Shown here one piece after another: positions 12,400 to 26,307 of a stretch of DNA of 64,000 nucleotides. Origin of the DNA: Triplophysa rosa (taxonomy: Eukaryota > Chordata > Actinopteri > Cypriniformes > Nemacheilidae). The DNA is taken from NCBI RefSeq assembly GCF_024868665.1, contig NC_079897.1, forward strand, positions 2,091,133 through 2,155,132, given 5' to 3'. Every line of letters starts with the position of its first letter. Within the stretch, counting starts at the first letter, position 1. Under the pieces are notes generated by a model that made no database searches, was not told the origin of the DNA, and saw only the letters and a list, made by a program, of their open reading frames with translations. The position numbers and the translations under genes are program-made.

Positions 12400-15300
12400 A
12401 ATGCTTCATAGGGAATAAAAGACAAAGCTTTTGTTTATGATTCTAATATTAGCCTCTTGGCATTTCTGACATAAACGGGATCCTGCCCTACGGCAGAACT
12501 ATTGATTTCCACCATCCACAAAAGTCAGCATCCGTCCTTACAAAACGAGGCTCAGGAGATTACGACAAATATAAAAACAAGCAGGATTATAGTTTTGTCA
12601 TTTTCTCTGAGATGAATTGACCGCTAATATGAATAATTCAGGCTAATGCTGCAGAGGAGTTTGCAGAGGAAATTTGTCCCAGATTAACATTTGCTAATAA
12701 TGCGAGCCGTCGTAATGATAATAGTCATTAGAAACAAAATGAGTATTGAAGTCACAGAAGGGCAGATGTATTCTTTTCTTGTGTTATTAAGTCCAGTTGA
12801 TTTAATAGTTTAAAAGTCCATTAAATGGAGATATCGAGTGTCCTCCAGACAACAGCGAGGCATTTTGTTATCGAATTTAAATGCACGTGTGCTTTATTAA
12901 TGCTTCTGTCTTAGACACTTTTGTATTACTTCACAATGAAGCAAAATTATTTAAATCCTCCCCGCATGTAATCCCAGTCGTCTGTGCCATTTATTTCCCG
13001 TTTCAGACATGCAAATGAACATATTAATAACCTAATAAACAGCACAACTTCCGAACGGCGTCCTTATTAGAATCATTAAAATATTAATCGTCCATTACAC
13101 CTACTAATGCAAAACACATTTGCATTTTCGAAAACAAACCATGCTCGCACATGCTTTTATTTTTCTCAAGGAAGCGCTTGGCATGCCTGAAATCAGCGAC
13201 AGGTCTTAGAAGGAAATAAAGACGGGAACAGATAGAACTGTAATCCCGTTCAACGCGCTCGCTAAAGCACCTTCTCCCTAAAATGTGTGACTAATGTGCC
13301 GATATCTCCGGGTTTAAAAGCTGTCAGAGGAGATGGCTGGAGTTGTCGCTTTGCCATTCATCTCCCCGTGGTAATAAAGCGACTCGTTTGTTTCTTCCGT
13401 TCGCTTTCTTCCTTTCGTTTTGTCTTTCCTCCGAGCAAACGTACCTTGAGGTCCTGTGTAGGGTTTCCCTTTTCAAGCCGAGCTTCGGCAAGCCCGCGTG
13501 CTTCGTGCTTCTGTAATGACATTAAACAGGAACACTTAAAGGGCTTTCGGTGAGAGCCGCATTGTCTGCTGTGAAGGCTTCCAGAAAGGGCTTTTATTAT
13601 GTTGTGGATTTAATGCCAGTGTGTGTTACCTGATAACATTAAAGCAGAGGAGAACCAAGCCGGAACATTCCCACGCTGGCTGAGCTTCAAGAATATTGAC
13701 CACCAACAGGATTTCGGCTGAGGCTGGGCGTGCGTATTCACGAGCGCCTGATTACCGCCATTACAGAATTACATCTGGGGAGGTTTAATTCATTAGCTCT
13801 CATTTCTTTTTATCTAGCTTTTGAGTTCAAGGTTAGCGCGACGGTGCCGAGCGAGATAAACATTGTTTGTTCTCGCCTTCCAGATGGTTGAATCCCGTAG
13901 ACGGGTTTGCCCTCCTCGTTTCCAAGATCAGCGGCGAGCTCTCCCGGTGATGTTTAAGTTGTGTTAAAATGACTACAACAATGACACATTAGCGAAGTAT
14001 TGTGTTCCTCGGGGCGCGATAAACGTGTCTCTCTTTGTTTTAAAACTCATTTGAGCACCTCAATCAGGTAATGTCGAATATGGATTTGTTCAGGTGTGAT
14101 TTCGCTAATGTGGGTGGTTTTTTTTGGGGGGGGGGAGATGAAGTAAATTAAACCGATAAAATGAAGTTTACTTCCAGTTGAATTGATAATGCCGTAAATC
14201 TAGGAAAAGCTAGTCATTTTCACCGGCGGGTTTTAGCTAGAAATAATGACAGTGTTTCGGACTCGTTTGATCATCCCTAGCAAATCTGAATGGCAAATTT
14301 ATTCCGCAGGTGTTGCACATGGAATAATGTTTTCGCATAATGAGGGTAAGATGTTGATATGGTACAGTACTCAGACGCTCTCTATTTTAGACGCCCCACG
14401 ATGATCCGTGCGGAATACCAACGATACAGTTTTCTTGGCGGTGAGGCGTTATAAAACTTTTTATTAAAGTTGTTGGAGCGACTGGCCAACGCTTTCAGAG
14501 ATATTCGACGGACCTCTCGCTCCGGGTATGAACTAGCTCGTCCGTTTGTGTTTTGATTCGGAGCGGGTGTTGTAAAGGCTCGATAGCACAACGCAATGTC
14601 GAGGAATCTCTATACTTGGGTGTAAATTACAGAGCCGCCTGGGGTGTGCTCTACCCTCTCTCGCTGGCACCTTTCCCCGTTTTAACCGCGCACACACGCA
14701 CAAGACAATGACTATTACCCCACACACCTGGGTTCTGGGCCCCACAATCTTCTTAATATCTTTTAAATCTTCACATAAGGTATGCCTTCCATAGGGCTTA
14801 CAATACCATTTGCTCTAATAAACTCTTTTGGCAGAGGTAGACGCAAGCTGCTTCCCGGGCCCCCGGAGAGACGCGCCGAACAAGGAGGGCGAGGCATCCC
14901 GAAATATGAGGATAAATCGCAGGTAATCCTGCAGGACTGGGGCTCTTCTAATCAATGCACATCCAACTGGAAACATTTTACAATTCTTCATCTTAATTTA
15001 ACTTCTTTATTTTTTTTGCCAGGTAATTCTTAGCAGCGGGTGCGATCATTTGCTTCGGTGTTTGAAAGGATAGGCTGTGTGGAAATGCGAAATGGAGAGC
15101 TTTTAAGAAGGGGGGGGAGGGGGCGATAAGCAAATCAAATTAATGACAATGAGTGTTTGTGGAGAGAAGGCAGGCAGCGAGCTTGTTTGAGCCCATCGTG
15201 CGTGCCATGTTAAACACTTCACTCGCCGTGGAGGGGCTAATCCAGTCTCCGACAGCTAGCTGATTATACGAATAAACTACACACACTCGCCGGAGAGTAG

Positions 15301-16250
15301 AAAGGAGCATCCCTCGTTAGCGTTCAAGCTCACTCCAACAAGGAAGTAATTAAGACGGCACCCCTTCCCCCTTCCCCACCAAAAAAAGGAGGAATGATTT
15401 TAAGTGTTGTCTAATAGGCCGGCTTGAAGGTGTTTATTTTATTTTGTCTCGGCGCAGAAGTCATTAGGCGGTTGAAGGGGGCTTGCGCCGATCTGAACGC
15501 GTGAGGCGAGTTTGTTGTTTTTGAGCAAAAGTCAGATGGCTCCGGGCTGGCCTGCCGTCGAACACGCCGATGCACTTCTGAGTCGCAGAAGCATATGAAC
15601 TGTCGCTTGTTATTTTAAATAATAGATTGCCTCCCTTAATTTCCTGCCTGATATTTTTGGCAAGAGTCAAGAGTCTTTTGGATGGGCGGCATCTGTCAGA
15701 CCTCGACACAGGCCAAGAAAACATTTCCCACCAAGCTGTATGCAGAAATAAAAAACAAAAATTGTTAAGCTCGAACGTTGCGACGGTCGGCCACCAGCGC
15801 TGCAGGTGACGAGCTTCGTTTTAATCCATTTTTTTAAACGCTAATAAAACGACGGGAAGTCCTCGCGCCGAACTTTGAATAGATTTCAGTGAGTTTTCAA
15901 TTCTTTCTGAGTTTATCTCGTCAGTGGTTTTAGTTTTGTGCGGCGCGTACGTTCATTCGAGGGTTAAGCCATTTAACAGTGATTACAGTGGAGTGATATT
16001 TGATTATTATCTCCTGAAACGGCGACTCCTCGGGCGTTCTGTTCTCGTAACAATAGTTTAATTGTTAGTTTGGACACCCACTCGATGGACAGGCAAAATG
16101 AAGAGCAGTAATGGAAATGAATTACGGGGGAATGGCATAAAATGAATAAATTTAAAAAGCACCTGCACTCATCTCTATATTTTTAAATGAAATATATTTT
16201 GATTAGCGACAGGAGCGTCTTTACAGCGACCCGGTTCAATCAATAACACA
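12400..16250. promoter_or_regulatory. Candidate conserved-noncoding-element cluster
   Basis: Nearly 4 kb without a recognisable transposable element, in a window where such elements otherwise occur every few kb. The sequence mixes AT-rich homeodomain-type words (TAATTA, TTAATTA, ATTAAT, several per kb) with an octamer 'atgcaaat' near 13010-13020, 'cataatt'/'aataatg' pairs and GC-rich interludes. This texture is typical of cis-regulatory deserts around vertebrate developmental transcription factors. This is a judgement of texture, not of conservation, because no second species was compared. It may contain one or more real exons (see 14835-14922). Confidence 0.4.
14835..14922 (+). other. Candidate exon, weak
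   Basis: An acceptor 'aactcttttggcag' precedes 88 bases of GC-rich sequence, ended by the donor 'cag|gtaatc'. Two of three frames are open across the interval; one reads GRRKLLPGPPERRAEQGG and then RGIPKYEDKSQ. The pyrimidine tract is short, and I recognise no protein. Splice-like pairs occur by chance in DNA this long, so the call is low. Confidence 0.15.
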
Positions 16251-16301
16251 CGTTTGGTTTTGAACACACTGAGTTGTTATAACTTTCGATTGTTTTTTTG
16301 C

Positions 16302-16563
16302 TAACACTTTACTTAGAGCCTTCATGTATAATGCATTATAAAGGGTTATTAAAGGATACAATGCATTATAATTGCCCATAATGTGCGTTGTAAAACATTA
16401 AATGTTGTTGTGAAGAATTATAACCAAAGTGTAACAATGAATTGATAAGTGTTATAATGTATTAACTGTAGTTACAATTATTCATAAGACATTACAATGC
16501 ATTGTATAATTAATACATTAAAACTACTTTTATAATGCATTATACGCTTTAAGTAAAGTGTTA
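16302..16563. mobile_element. MITE with 'taacactttactta' ends
   Basis: The 14-base left end (16302-16315) is a perfect inverted match of the right end 'taagtaaagtgtta' (16550-16563). The interior repeats 'ataatgcattata' and 'acaatgcatt' in both orientations and is strongly AT-rich. No coding sequence. 'taacactttac' ends are widespread in fish genomes. Confidence 0.85.
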
Positions 16564-16566
16564 CCA

Positions 16567-17799
16567 TTTTTTTATTACAATACCATATATTTAAACTGAT
16601 ATGTTACACATTTAGTCTGGATAAAGTTTTAATAATCGTCCAAATTTGTAAAAAAAAAATGTCCATATGAAAACTACAAATGTAATCACGATTGTTATAG
16701 TGGTTTTGTCAGCAATGATAGTAAATTTCATACTTCAATTTGAAATCGATATACATGTAAAAATATATTTATGTTTTTAATGCAGGAAGTTTCTCAAGTG
16801 TCTCATTTGTCTATTTTTATTTTTCCAGGCATTTAGGAGTACCATCTGAGACAGAGCTTATACTTGAATGCAACATAGCTGAGAACTCGACAAAACTCCT
16901 GAGCTATAAGAGAAAATTCCTCCTGGCCTATAATACACTCATATCTATCTGTAACACAGTCTCGCTCATGAATACTGATGCAGAACACACTGGTGTGTGA
17001 TTATGCGTCTTTGCATGTTTGAAGCTTCAGTAGAGGCAGGCGCCCTCTCTTTCATTCTGGCCAGGGGCTACCGTCCCGCCCCCTTGGCCCGGCTAGGGCC
17101 AGAATTCCTCCACGGGTGTGTGTGCAAGCCACGCTGGGATTGCTTCAGACAAAGGTGGCACACTTGCCAGCCGCATGCCTATCCCACCTTAAGCGACACA
17201 TTTGTTCCCCTTCCTCTGCCTCGTCGGTCCACCCGGGCCCCGCGTCGACCCGGTGCTGGAGTGGCCCCTCAGGAGACTGGAGAGTGAATAAAGGAAACAT
17301 TTTTCATGCTTTTTTGTGTCTAATGCCTTTTCCAAGCATATTGTGGGCTTCAGAGACAGAAGGTAAGGTTTTCAAGAATTTGCTCACACACACGCATTCA
17401 TTCTGAACGTTTGTTTCAGTGGGCTTGTTGTTAGCACCTGATTCTTCTTCTTGTTTAGTTTTTTTCCCTTCATCTCCCTTTAAAAATCTGCAAATCCATT
17501 CGCAAAACAGCTGCATCTCTGTGCTGAACAGATAACACGCAGGACCAGCCCGGCTCTGCAGCGAGTCAAGCCTGATAGGCCCAAATCTCTGGCCTTTTTT
17601 AAAAAATGCTAATGACGAAGGAACGCGTCCCAAGCCAAAAGCGCTCTTGTAGATCTGTCAATTGCTATTTTGACAGATATTTGCTTGTAAGTACACACAA
17701 CACTTGTTTCCCGTGTCTTATCTGCGGCGCTGCAGAACACTGACCTACATTGCATCAAGCACAATGTGATGCACCAACAGGCGCCGCTCAATACCATTT
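16567..17799. other. Unique noncoding sequence with an acceptor-like site
   Basis: A good acceptor-like site ends at about 16828 ('ctatttttatttttccag'), followed by a 56-codon open frame to a stop at about 17000. There is no matching donor and no recognised protein. A GC-rich patch at 17060-17280 contains overlapping open frames on the plus strand with no motif. No repeats seen. Confidence 0.45.
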
Positions 17800-19250
17800 T
17801 TCATTTTCACCTTAAAAAGCGCGCCGAGCTCAATGAAATGGCTGAAAATCCAATAAACACAATGTATTTTTTCCAGAATAAGATGCGTGTCATTTTAAAA
17901 AGAAGAGTCTTTTTCTTATCTGAAGGCGCTTCAATGCCGTGTTAAGGGTTTTTGCATTTGCTGGTGAGGAGTAAATATTGAGCGTTTAAGGTGCCGCTGC
18001 TCTCTCTCCTGCTCTCTCTCCTGCTCTGTTTCTGTGTCACTTTCTCACACACGCGTGTATATATTATTGTGTTGGGTGATATACCGTCGCGGTATCATTT
18101 TTGTACCCAGGCCTCAAAATACTGACTGTTATAGTTTTTCTTCAAATGGTTATTCAGTAAAGGAAACTTTTATGTCCCAGGGGACAATTTAGTGTTGGTA
18201 AAACAATTTGTACACAGCAGTTTCCTCAATAGTTAAAAACCTGGCAGACTTAGCGTAGTGCAGCCAACGGCGTCAAATTGAGATGAAACATGACAGTGTG
18301 ACGTGTAAAGAAAGTCAAGAGAAATGTCAGTTGTGAACAGAATATTGTTATTGTTTCCGCTAAACGCACGGCCTCTGTGCTCCTGTTTGTTTGAAAAATG
18401 CATTTTTGCAATTCGCTTTGAGATCTGTTCCGTCGCGACACGTTTCTCGCTATTAAGATAATCTAAATAAATAAGATTTCTCTCTGCCTCGGTTCCACAG
18501 TGAAAATCAATGGCTGCAACCGAATCAAATCGGCAAGTCTTGCCGTCTCCGTTTCAAACGCAGCGCTGGGAATCTTTCAACGATTTCCGTCCCGTTTTTA
18601 ACTAAGGGAACGAGCGGAAAAATCATTCCGGCCCTTAAATAATGCGTAAGGTAAAGAAAAAAGAGAGCGTTGCCCTCTCGAACGAGGTTTCGGGAGAGTA
18701 AACATTTGGTGGCGGCAAACAGCTCGATGCCAATCAGCGATTAATGAGGTGTAGTTGAAAAGCAGCGGTTGAGGGAAGTTAAACTGAGCTGAATTTAGGA
18801 GTAATATCATCCCTCACGCAGGTGCTCGCCGAACGAATAACCGCTTTAATTACTGTTATTCAATCACTCCCTTTTTTTCGTCCTCCACCCCCCTTTCTCT
18901 CTCTCCATCTCTGCTATGGCATTATCGTTTTTTCTTGTCAATTCGCGAACGCCTCTCGCAAGACGAACGCGCCGGCGGTGCCCGGCCATATGTGACCTAA
19001 AAACACTTCCTCAGCGAGCGCGCATTGTTCAGAGCTGTGAGGAAATGCAGCGGGGCGCCACACCTATGCAGCAGGCAGTCCTCAAACTCTGTAAGCTGTT
19101 ATCTTGGTTTGGCGTTATCTGGCGGCGGAGCGCGAGTTGCCCTTTGATGGGAGCATCTGCACGTGAGGGTGGAGGCGGGCGGGAGAAACGAACACCTGCT
19201 ACTGTATTCAGCTCCACAATGGGGATCATTTAGTTTAAGACACGTTTGTT
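17800..19250. promoter_or_regulatory. Candidate conserved-noncoding-element block
   Basis: Repeat-poor sequence with words such as 'gaatattgttattgtttccg' (SOX-like ATTGTT twice) near 18340, 'ctttaattactgttattc' near 18845 and CpG-containing interludes. A fragment near 18060-18130 ('gggtgatataccgtcgcgg') may be a degenerate dispersed repeat. No coding evidence. The assignment is by texture only. Confidence 0.3.
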
Positions 19251-19346
19251 CAGCCCGGGGTGCGTGAGGAGGGGTGTAGTTGTGTTGCCTCCAACAGGTT
19301 GAATAGTCCTGGACATTATTAGGGGCTGAAGATCTTTGTATCACAT

Positions 19347-19370
19347 GTGTCTGTCTGTCTGTCTGTCTGT
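19347..19370. repeat. (GTCT)n microsatellite
   Basis: About six tandem gtct units. Confidence 0.9.
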
Positions 19371-22300
19371 GTAATTTGAGTTGGTTAACGCTAAGCAAAT
19401 AAAGTGCTTTCTCTCGGCGTCTGTGTTGGGATCTGTCTCCCCGGAGCCGAACGCTGACAGGCCACCGTTCCCGCGGGAGAGCTGATAGAGATGTTGTTAC
19501 ACACGCTTTCAGCTCCTGTTATATAATATCCGAGCATGTTAAGTAGTACATGAAACATACTGAATGTGTGCAGGGAACTCTGTGTGATATGTCATCCAAA
19601 CCGTTTGGGAGATGTTTGTCTGTCTCTCTCTCTCTGTCTTGAATATTCAGTGGATTCCAAAGGTCTGAGACAACTAGTGAAAATGCTTTTTGAATTTAGT
19701 AGGATATGTTAAAAAAGTACAGATTATATTAATTGCATAACAATTTAAACGAAGTGGAATTTCCTTTTTTCCTACAGCATGTTCTCGAGACCTTTGTGAG
19801 AATTTCTGTGTTGTTATTCGGGTTTAAATGAAGGGTAATCTTGTATTTTAAACGTGTTCTTCTATCTTCGGACCCCACTCTATGTACCGTATAGAGCGGC
19901 CCCGCAAGGTTTTGGACACAATACTTGTTTTAATACATTTACGTTTTAATATATTGTGGTCGCTGTCCTTCCGAAAACCTTGGATGTCCAAATTCTCCGT
20001 TTTTCAAGAAATGGAAGGAACACAGTACTTTGTCATTTGCAATTCGCAAAACCCACTGACAAATATAAAGGGTGACTGCTAATAATGGTTTATGACAAAA
20101 ATGAAAATCACGAAATGTGGAGATACAAGGTTTCAGAAAGACAGCAGTGATAATACATTAGATGACACAATATGGAAGCAAACCTCAATTTTTATAATTA
20201 CTTTCAATCTATTTTGATCTATTTTAAAATCCTATTAAACAGTGATAAGTAAATGTATGATAAAGGAAGTTCACACAGGTGTCCTAGAGGAGTGTTTATC
20301 ACATTAACTATATTTCCCAGAAAGTGTCTCAGATTTTGAACAGCAAATCGGTTATCGTTTCAAACCATTAAAATATATTCTTGTAAAATGTTGATTCTTT
20401 AAAACAGATGCTTCATGGTTTGATTTTTTTTATAATCTACTACAGATATTCATGCGAGTCTCTGAATGTCTAATATTTTTGGTGACGCTACAAAGGCATT
20501 TTCAGGTGTGCTATCCTCTTACCAAGACTCTGTCACCCGTCATCAATGGCCTAACATGTTCTTTGTCTCCAGGGCCAAGCTGAGACAAAACAACCTGTGG
20601 TTGCTCCCTCTAGACTCCATTCTCTCCTTCCAGCCCTTCAACCTCACAATGACATTTAGTCATTGATGTCTTAATGTACTTGCACTCAAAACACACAGAC
20701 ACCTGTGATACATACAAACACCCCCACACAATCATATAAAGCCCTTCCGTATTCTGCGTCGCTGCCTTCTTCTTTTGTTTGCCTGTCTTCACAGAAACAT
20801 CGTTCAGAAAAGGCCATTGTTTGTGCTGTTGTCTTCTGGAAATTCAGAGCGGCAATTTGTTCATCTCACTGTTTTCTGGTTTTCTACGGGAGCGCAATTT
20901 TGCAGCAAGTGTTTTTCCATTTTACCCCATAAATCTGTTTTGTCTAACAAGATTAAATGATTTTGACAACACAAAAGATGAAAAGTATGCTGATTTAAAT
21001 CAGGATATGAGCTGTTGTAACACAACTAAAAGCTCATGCGTTATAGGCCGTTCAGCCTGAAACAAAGAAGGCGATGTTTGATGCTTTTTATTATTTTCCT
21101 GGGTTTACAACTAGTACGTTTTCAGCCGCAGGTGAAGAATGATAGTGAGGCAATACGGTTAGGAGACGGCAGTGTAAAGTGTTCATCTTTGCCTAATGCA
21201 GTACATACTTAAAAAAATCTGTAATGTATGCTTTCTAAAATAATGTCATAAATTGATTTGATCAATTAGCTTAAATGAACCACAGCAAATCAAACCAATA
21301 TTTTTATTGATTAATAAGCGCATAGTTTTTCAGGTAGCTTTGCGTGTCTTCAAGCGTCACGGAGATTTATTTTGGAGGCAGTTTGTATACTTGGCATTAG
21401 AAAAGCAGCATTGTAGCAGTATATAAAGAAAATAAGAGATTTTTCTTATTGGTTCCCACATGATCTTTGATCTCAGGCCGCTGCATTTACTCTTGTCACG
21501 CGTGCAGTAATATACACCTGTGCTGCATTTAAATAATGAAGTGCATGGATAACTGCTAAATGCCTTCTTAACTATCTGCAAATATGCGTATCCCAGCGTC
21601 TTATGCCCACATTGTTTCTGTTGAGCGTTATGATTAAAATGGAGTAATGGCTCCATTGGAGCCCATTGGTTTCTCAGCGGTGGGTTTCTTCACATGCCAT
21701 AGATGTGCGATCTCCTCACGAACGGTAATGCCCATCTGACAGTGTGATGGACGGCTGGGTGTCATTACCGTATGTTAAAACAGCCGAGAGAGGCGGCTAT
21801 CATTTTGTCGAACGAGCTCTCTGTGTCTCTGTTGACACGAGATGGAGAAACCTAGGGTGAGAGAGAGAGAGAGAGAGAGAGAGAAATTTTAGAGGAACTT
21901 ATTGACAAAGGGAATAACATCACTTAATCAAGTATGGTGGCATTTTGTTTACTTAGCTCGCTCTCTGAGGCCGGTTAAACGGAGTGTGTTAATGTATTAA
22001 ATGAAGAGGCAAAATGGCACCGTACATTTGAAACCTGCATCAACGTTAGACATTTTCTGGAAATTCACCGGTGGTTTAGTAGTTTGATGAGCTATTGGTT
22101 GTCACTTTTTTTGTCTTAATATACTTTCTCCTATCCCAGTTTAATATACAAAGATAACAATTTTGTAGTTTAGTGTAGACACTAACTCTGTGGCATTTTA
22201 AAATGTTAAAAAAATTGTTCTGTTTGTGTTTAGTGTCCTGAGTGGTCTGGCGCAACAACATTGATAACAGTACTGTCTGGGCCCTCTGTTTGTCTGAGTA

Positions 22301-23469
22301 ATGGCAGACTAATAGGGTCATTCTCGTGAAACCACTGAAACAACATGGCAGTAAAGATTTGAATTATATAAAAAATAAATAACTATAATTGATAATATAA
22401 AGATATATAATATATACATAAAGATATGTATCATAAAGATATTGTGTTCTCTACCTTGGACAAAAAATAATTTAGACAAAGGAATTATTTATGTTAGGAA
22501 TATTTTATTGCTTTTTCTGCTGAAATTCTTTTAACCGTAACGCGTCCTGATTTGTGCATTATATGTTTTAATTTAAACAGAGTAAAATTAAAATATTCTG
22601 AAATGAACAATTTGTTCTATACTAGACGTTCTCAAATGACCAAAAAAATGATTGACAGAATATTCATGTATAATAAAAATTAAGAAATAGTGGAAGAAAG
22701 AAGTGTCCAGGACTGATATTCTCATCCTCCTTAACGTTTTAAAAGAGTGTTTAAACACACAAAGATATATTACACATTTACACAAAAAAAAATTGTGTTT
22801 AACGGTCAGTAAGTTTAGAAATTAATGCCTTTAAACATATCACACCTTGTTTTAAATGAATATAAAGAAAATGTTTAAACATTTTTTAAGAAAATGATGT
22901 TGGACATCTTGAAACCAAGATTTAGCCCAATGAGGGTGTTTTGGAAAAGGTATGGCTATCTTCACAATAGCATTACTGTACATTGCACTATTTCTGCAGT
23001 ATAAAGTGTATTAAGCTCAAAATATTTGTTGGTTGTTGAAATGACCAACCAAACATTATGTAAAATTGAGTATCCCACAATGCTTTGTGCTTTACCTGCC
23101 CTTCCATTTCCAGTGTGTCAAATGTAACAAGTAAAATGCTTAAACTGATGAACAGATAAGTAATTGTCATTCGTTAAACATGATTTCTTAGTGTTTGCAG
23201 AAGTTTTATACTGGCTGGTGTTGTGCAGTAGCTGTCACGCTGCCATGGAAACATCAATTGTGACCCATTCAGTCAGATGATTCTAAGTTAAAACTAACTG
23301 TATGATGCCACCACATATCAGAGGAGCTGGTTAAAGTCAACATGAAAGTATTATAAATCAACTGGATTTAAGCAGATTGTGGTACTGTTGATTTTCCTGT
23401 ACCTCATCTGATTGAGCCATGTGTTATAGCAATGCAAAAGTTTTGGTTGGATTCTGATAAAAAAAGTAT
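19371..23469. other. AT-rich noncoding sequence; one GA microsatellite
   Basis: No gene or transposable element recognised over about 4 kb. A perfect (GA)n run occupies about 21859-21884. An acceptor-like site ends near 20573 ('ttctttgtctccag') without a useful donor. From 22.1 to 23.4 kb the sequence is strongly AT-rich, with only chance open frames. Confidence 0.5.
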
Positions 23470-23525
23470 ACCCCTGAATGCACTGTAAGTTATAAAAGCA
23501 TCTGCTAAATGCCAAAAAATCTAAG
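23470..23525 (+). repeat. SINE 3' tail fragment
   Basis: The words 'atgcactgtaagttataaaa' and 'gcatctgctaaatgcc' match the common fish SINE tail (compare 29440-29480 in this window) with several substitutions. The tRNA-like head is missing, so this is a degenerate 5'-truncated copy. Confidence 0.6.
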
Positions 23526-26307
23526 TGGGCATTACTACACTATAGCGTTTTTAAATATATTTTTTTAGAAAAATAAACGAAAAGAATGTGTGTTGTAATT
23601 TTAAAAGTCATCTTAAATGTGCACAAAAATAGAGATGTTCAATATAAAATATTTCTTTTTTCCATGTTCTTTAAGACATTAAGAGAGAAATTAAATTGTT
23701 ATTTTCTGGTTGTTATGTGGACATTCAGTAATGTACTGTTTATAAAATTGATAAAAAATAATAATGATAAAAAAATGTAATGTTTATATAATTTATATGG
23801 AATTATGAAGAAAAAAATTGACAGTAGTGGTTGCACACCATGTGTTTTTAAAACGGTAAAACTTTGCTAAAATATATGTGAAACCGATAATCAAGCATCT
23901 ATTAAAATGTATCTATTGACTTTAATAGTCATTTAAATGATAATTAGCTGAAGAGAAAATATCCAGGATGTCTGTGCACTTACTTTAATATTTAGCTTTC
24001 TGAACTCTCAGACATTTTGAAGTGCGGTGTAAATGTCCAAATATTTTATTGGCCACTGTATTTGTGATGTCGCCAAAGCATTTTCTCATTTTGCCCTAGC
24101 TGGATGTTTTCATGTGAGCTTGACCGAAACATTTTGTATAAAGTCAGCATTTTCATGTCTTGCATAATTTAAGGCTTTCTGGCTATAGTCTCAAAGTCAT
24201 TAGAATGTGACTCGCTCTGGTTTGTGTGCACGAGTGACGTGCTGTAGCTCTTAAAGGCCTGCGGTGGAGACCCAAGCTGGGATGAGTGACAGTCGTGATG
24301 GGTGTGGAGTTGAGTATTACTTTACTGCACACAACTGGATGAGAGAATCCAAGAATGATTTCCAAATGTGTACTATGAAATCCCCAGAGAACAGTCTTCA
24401 CCAAATGAATTGAAAAACACGTCTGTATTACACAGATTTACCAATTTGAATGTTAAAACACGGGCCCATATGTTAATGTTTCTTAATGCAGGACGTTTAA
24501 AAGAGAAAGACGCATGTTATTCTGAGACTGCGCAGCGCGAGCAGGCGTACAAAAGTCTTTCAAAAACCCCACTCGCAGCAAAGGAACGGCTGTGAGTTGT
24601 TTCCAATTCATTATTCTGTGCTTCAACACGTGTACAACATTTCACTATTTTGTTTAGCAAGATTTTACATTTTCTTGTGTCGGTGTGTTCTACACGTGGC
24701 AGTTAAATTCACAGTCGGCCCAATAAACTGAAGAATCTACTGTGGCTTTGGGAAATAAAATTTTCAATTTGCTCAACCTTTAGAGGGCTGTTTTAGGCAG
24801 TGTCTGTACCCCTTCTGAGACATTAGGTGATGTTTTTCCAGGCAAACCTTTTGATTTATGAACACTGGTGTTAGATTTAGAGGTGTGGAAGAGAGGAATA
24901 AATGTTCTGATGTCGCCTAGTTAAATGAAGTGATTTTCAGCTTTCCGCCATAAATTTTGTTTAATTTTTAGCATATGTATACCACCAAGGTCTGTATTGT
25001 ACCCTCCTGTAGCAAGGTTGCTGGATCGATTGCCCACAAATACTGATAAAAATGCATGTACAGTAGCTTGAATGTCGCTTCGGATAAGTGTAAATCATTA
25101 GAAACGATTTGATGTTTAGTTTGTAAAGATGAAGAGTTTTGCTTTTAAAAGCATGATCCATAAAAACGTGAAGATCAGCAGACAGAACATCCGGGAGTCG
25201 CCACATCCCCTGAAAGCAGTCCTGAAAATCACTCTAAATTCTGTCCTCGCAACACGGTGGCAAAAAAAAAACATCTATTAGTCTAGTAATTGCAGTGTGA
25301 TTAGCAGATGTGAGTGTCTGGCATGGAACGGGCTTTCCTGGAGTTTGGAAGACGTCTAGCTACTGCTGCACCCTGATACAATACAGCAGCGGAGGCAGCC
25401 ATACATCCTTCATGTCTTTCTCCGTCTCTACACCCACCCCCTTGGGTCCCCTCTTCCATCCATCCATTCGCCTCCTCTCCTCTCCTCTGCCTGTCTGGAT
25501 CCGACCCAGCTGGCTTCATTAGACTCCTCGCCATCCCAGATCTGCCGGTTTTGTCTGTTGCACATTTTTTGACTGTTTTATCTTAAGCGCTGTCCATCCT
25601 GGAGCCTCATAAATATTTCCCTGGCATTTCTGCATCTGCTCAAACTGGCTGCTAATGAAACGCTTCGTGTGGCCATTGTACATTTGTTTTTTAATTAATC
25701 TTTGTGTCCCGTGTTTATTTTTTGTTTTTTTTCTGCAGGGCTGCTTTTTGTGATCATTTGGAGAGGCATGGGGTAGAAAAAGGAGGAATTTAGGGGGTAG
25801 CTTTGCTGTGATAGGATTCATAAATCATATCAGTGTTTACTTTTGTTTCCACTATCGTGTCGGATACAACACAAATGTTGAGATGATGGATTATTTCAAA
25901 GCGGTTTTGCTCTTGAACACACAACGGATTAGTCGGTGGCAAAGAGAGTCGTTCCTGTTATTCAGTATCCTTTGGTTTCTTAAATCATGAATACGTTTGT
26001 GTTGTACTTTTTAAGAAGTGTTTTTATAAACGTGTGGACCAAACTTTAGAAAAATCAGTTCTGGGCAAGCTTTGGTCAGTTGCAATTAAACCAGCTGTAA
26101 CTTAATTATTTACACAATTAACGGGATAAAAATAAAGAGCTAAAGTTAGGCATTGCTTTGTTACGGTTTGCACAGGCACATCACATCAACTTAATTTTTT
26201 TAACCTCTTGATAATTTGATATTATCACATAGATTTGTTATTTTGTCCACCAGGAGGAAGGAAAATGTTTCAGAGTAATATCATAAAATAATGCAGTTTT
26301 CTGTTGC
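23526..26307. other. Noncoding sequence without recognised features
   Basis: AT-rich unique sequence. A pyrimidine-rich acceptor-like site lies at about 25738 ('gttttttttctgcag') with a weak 'gggtag' donor 35 bases later. A CT-rich, GC-richer patch at 25370-25520 has overlapping open frames on both strands with no motif. Confidence 0.5.

Noticed and set aside
16829..17000. Exon after 'tttttatttttccag' with a 56-codon frame
   Set aside because: Good acceptor but no donor, and the frame looks random; a terminal noncoding exon cannot be excluded.
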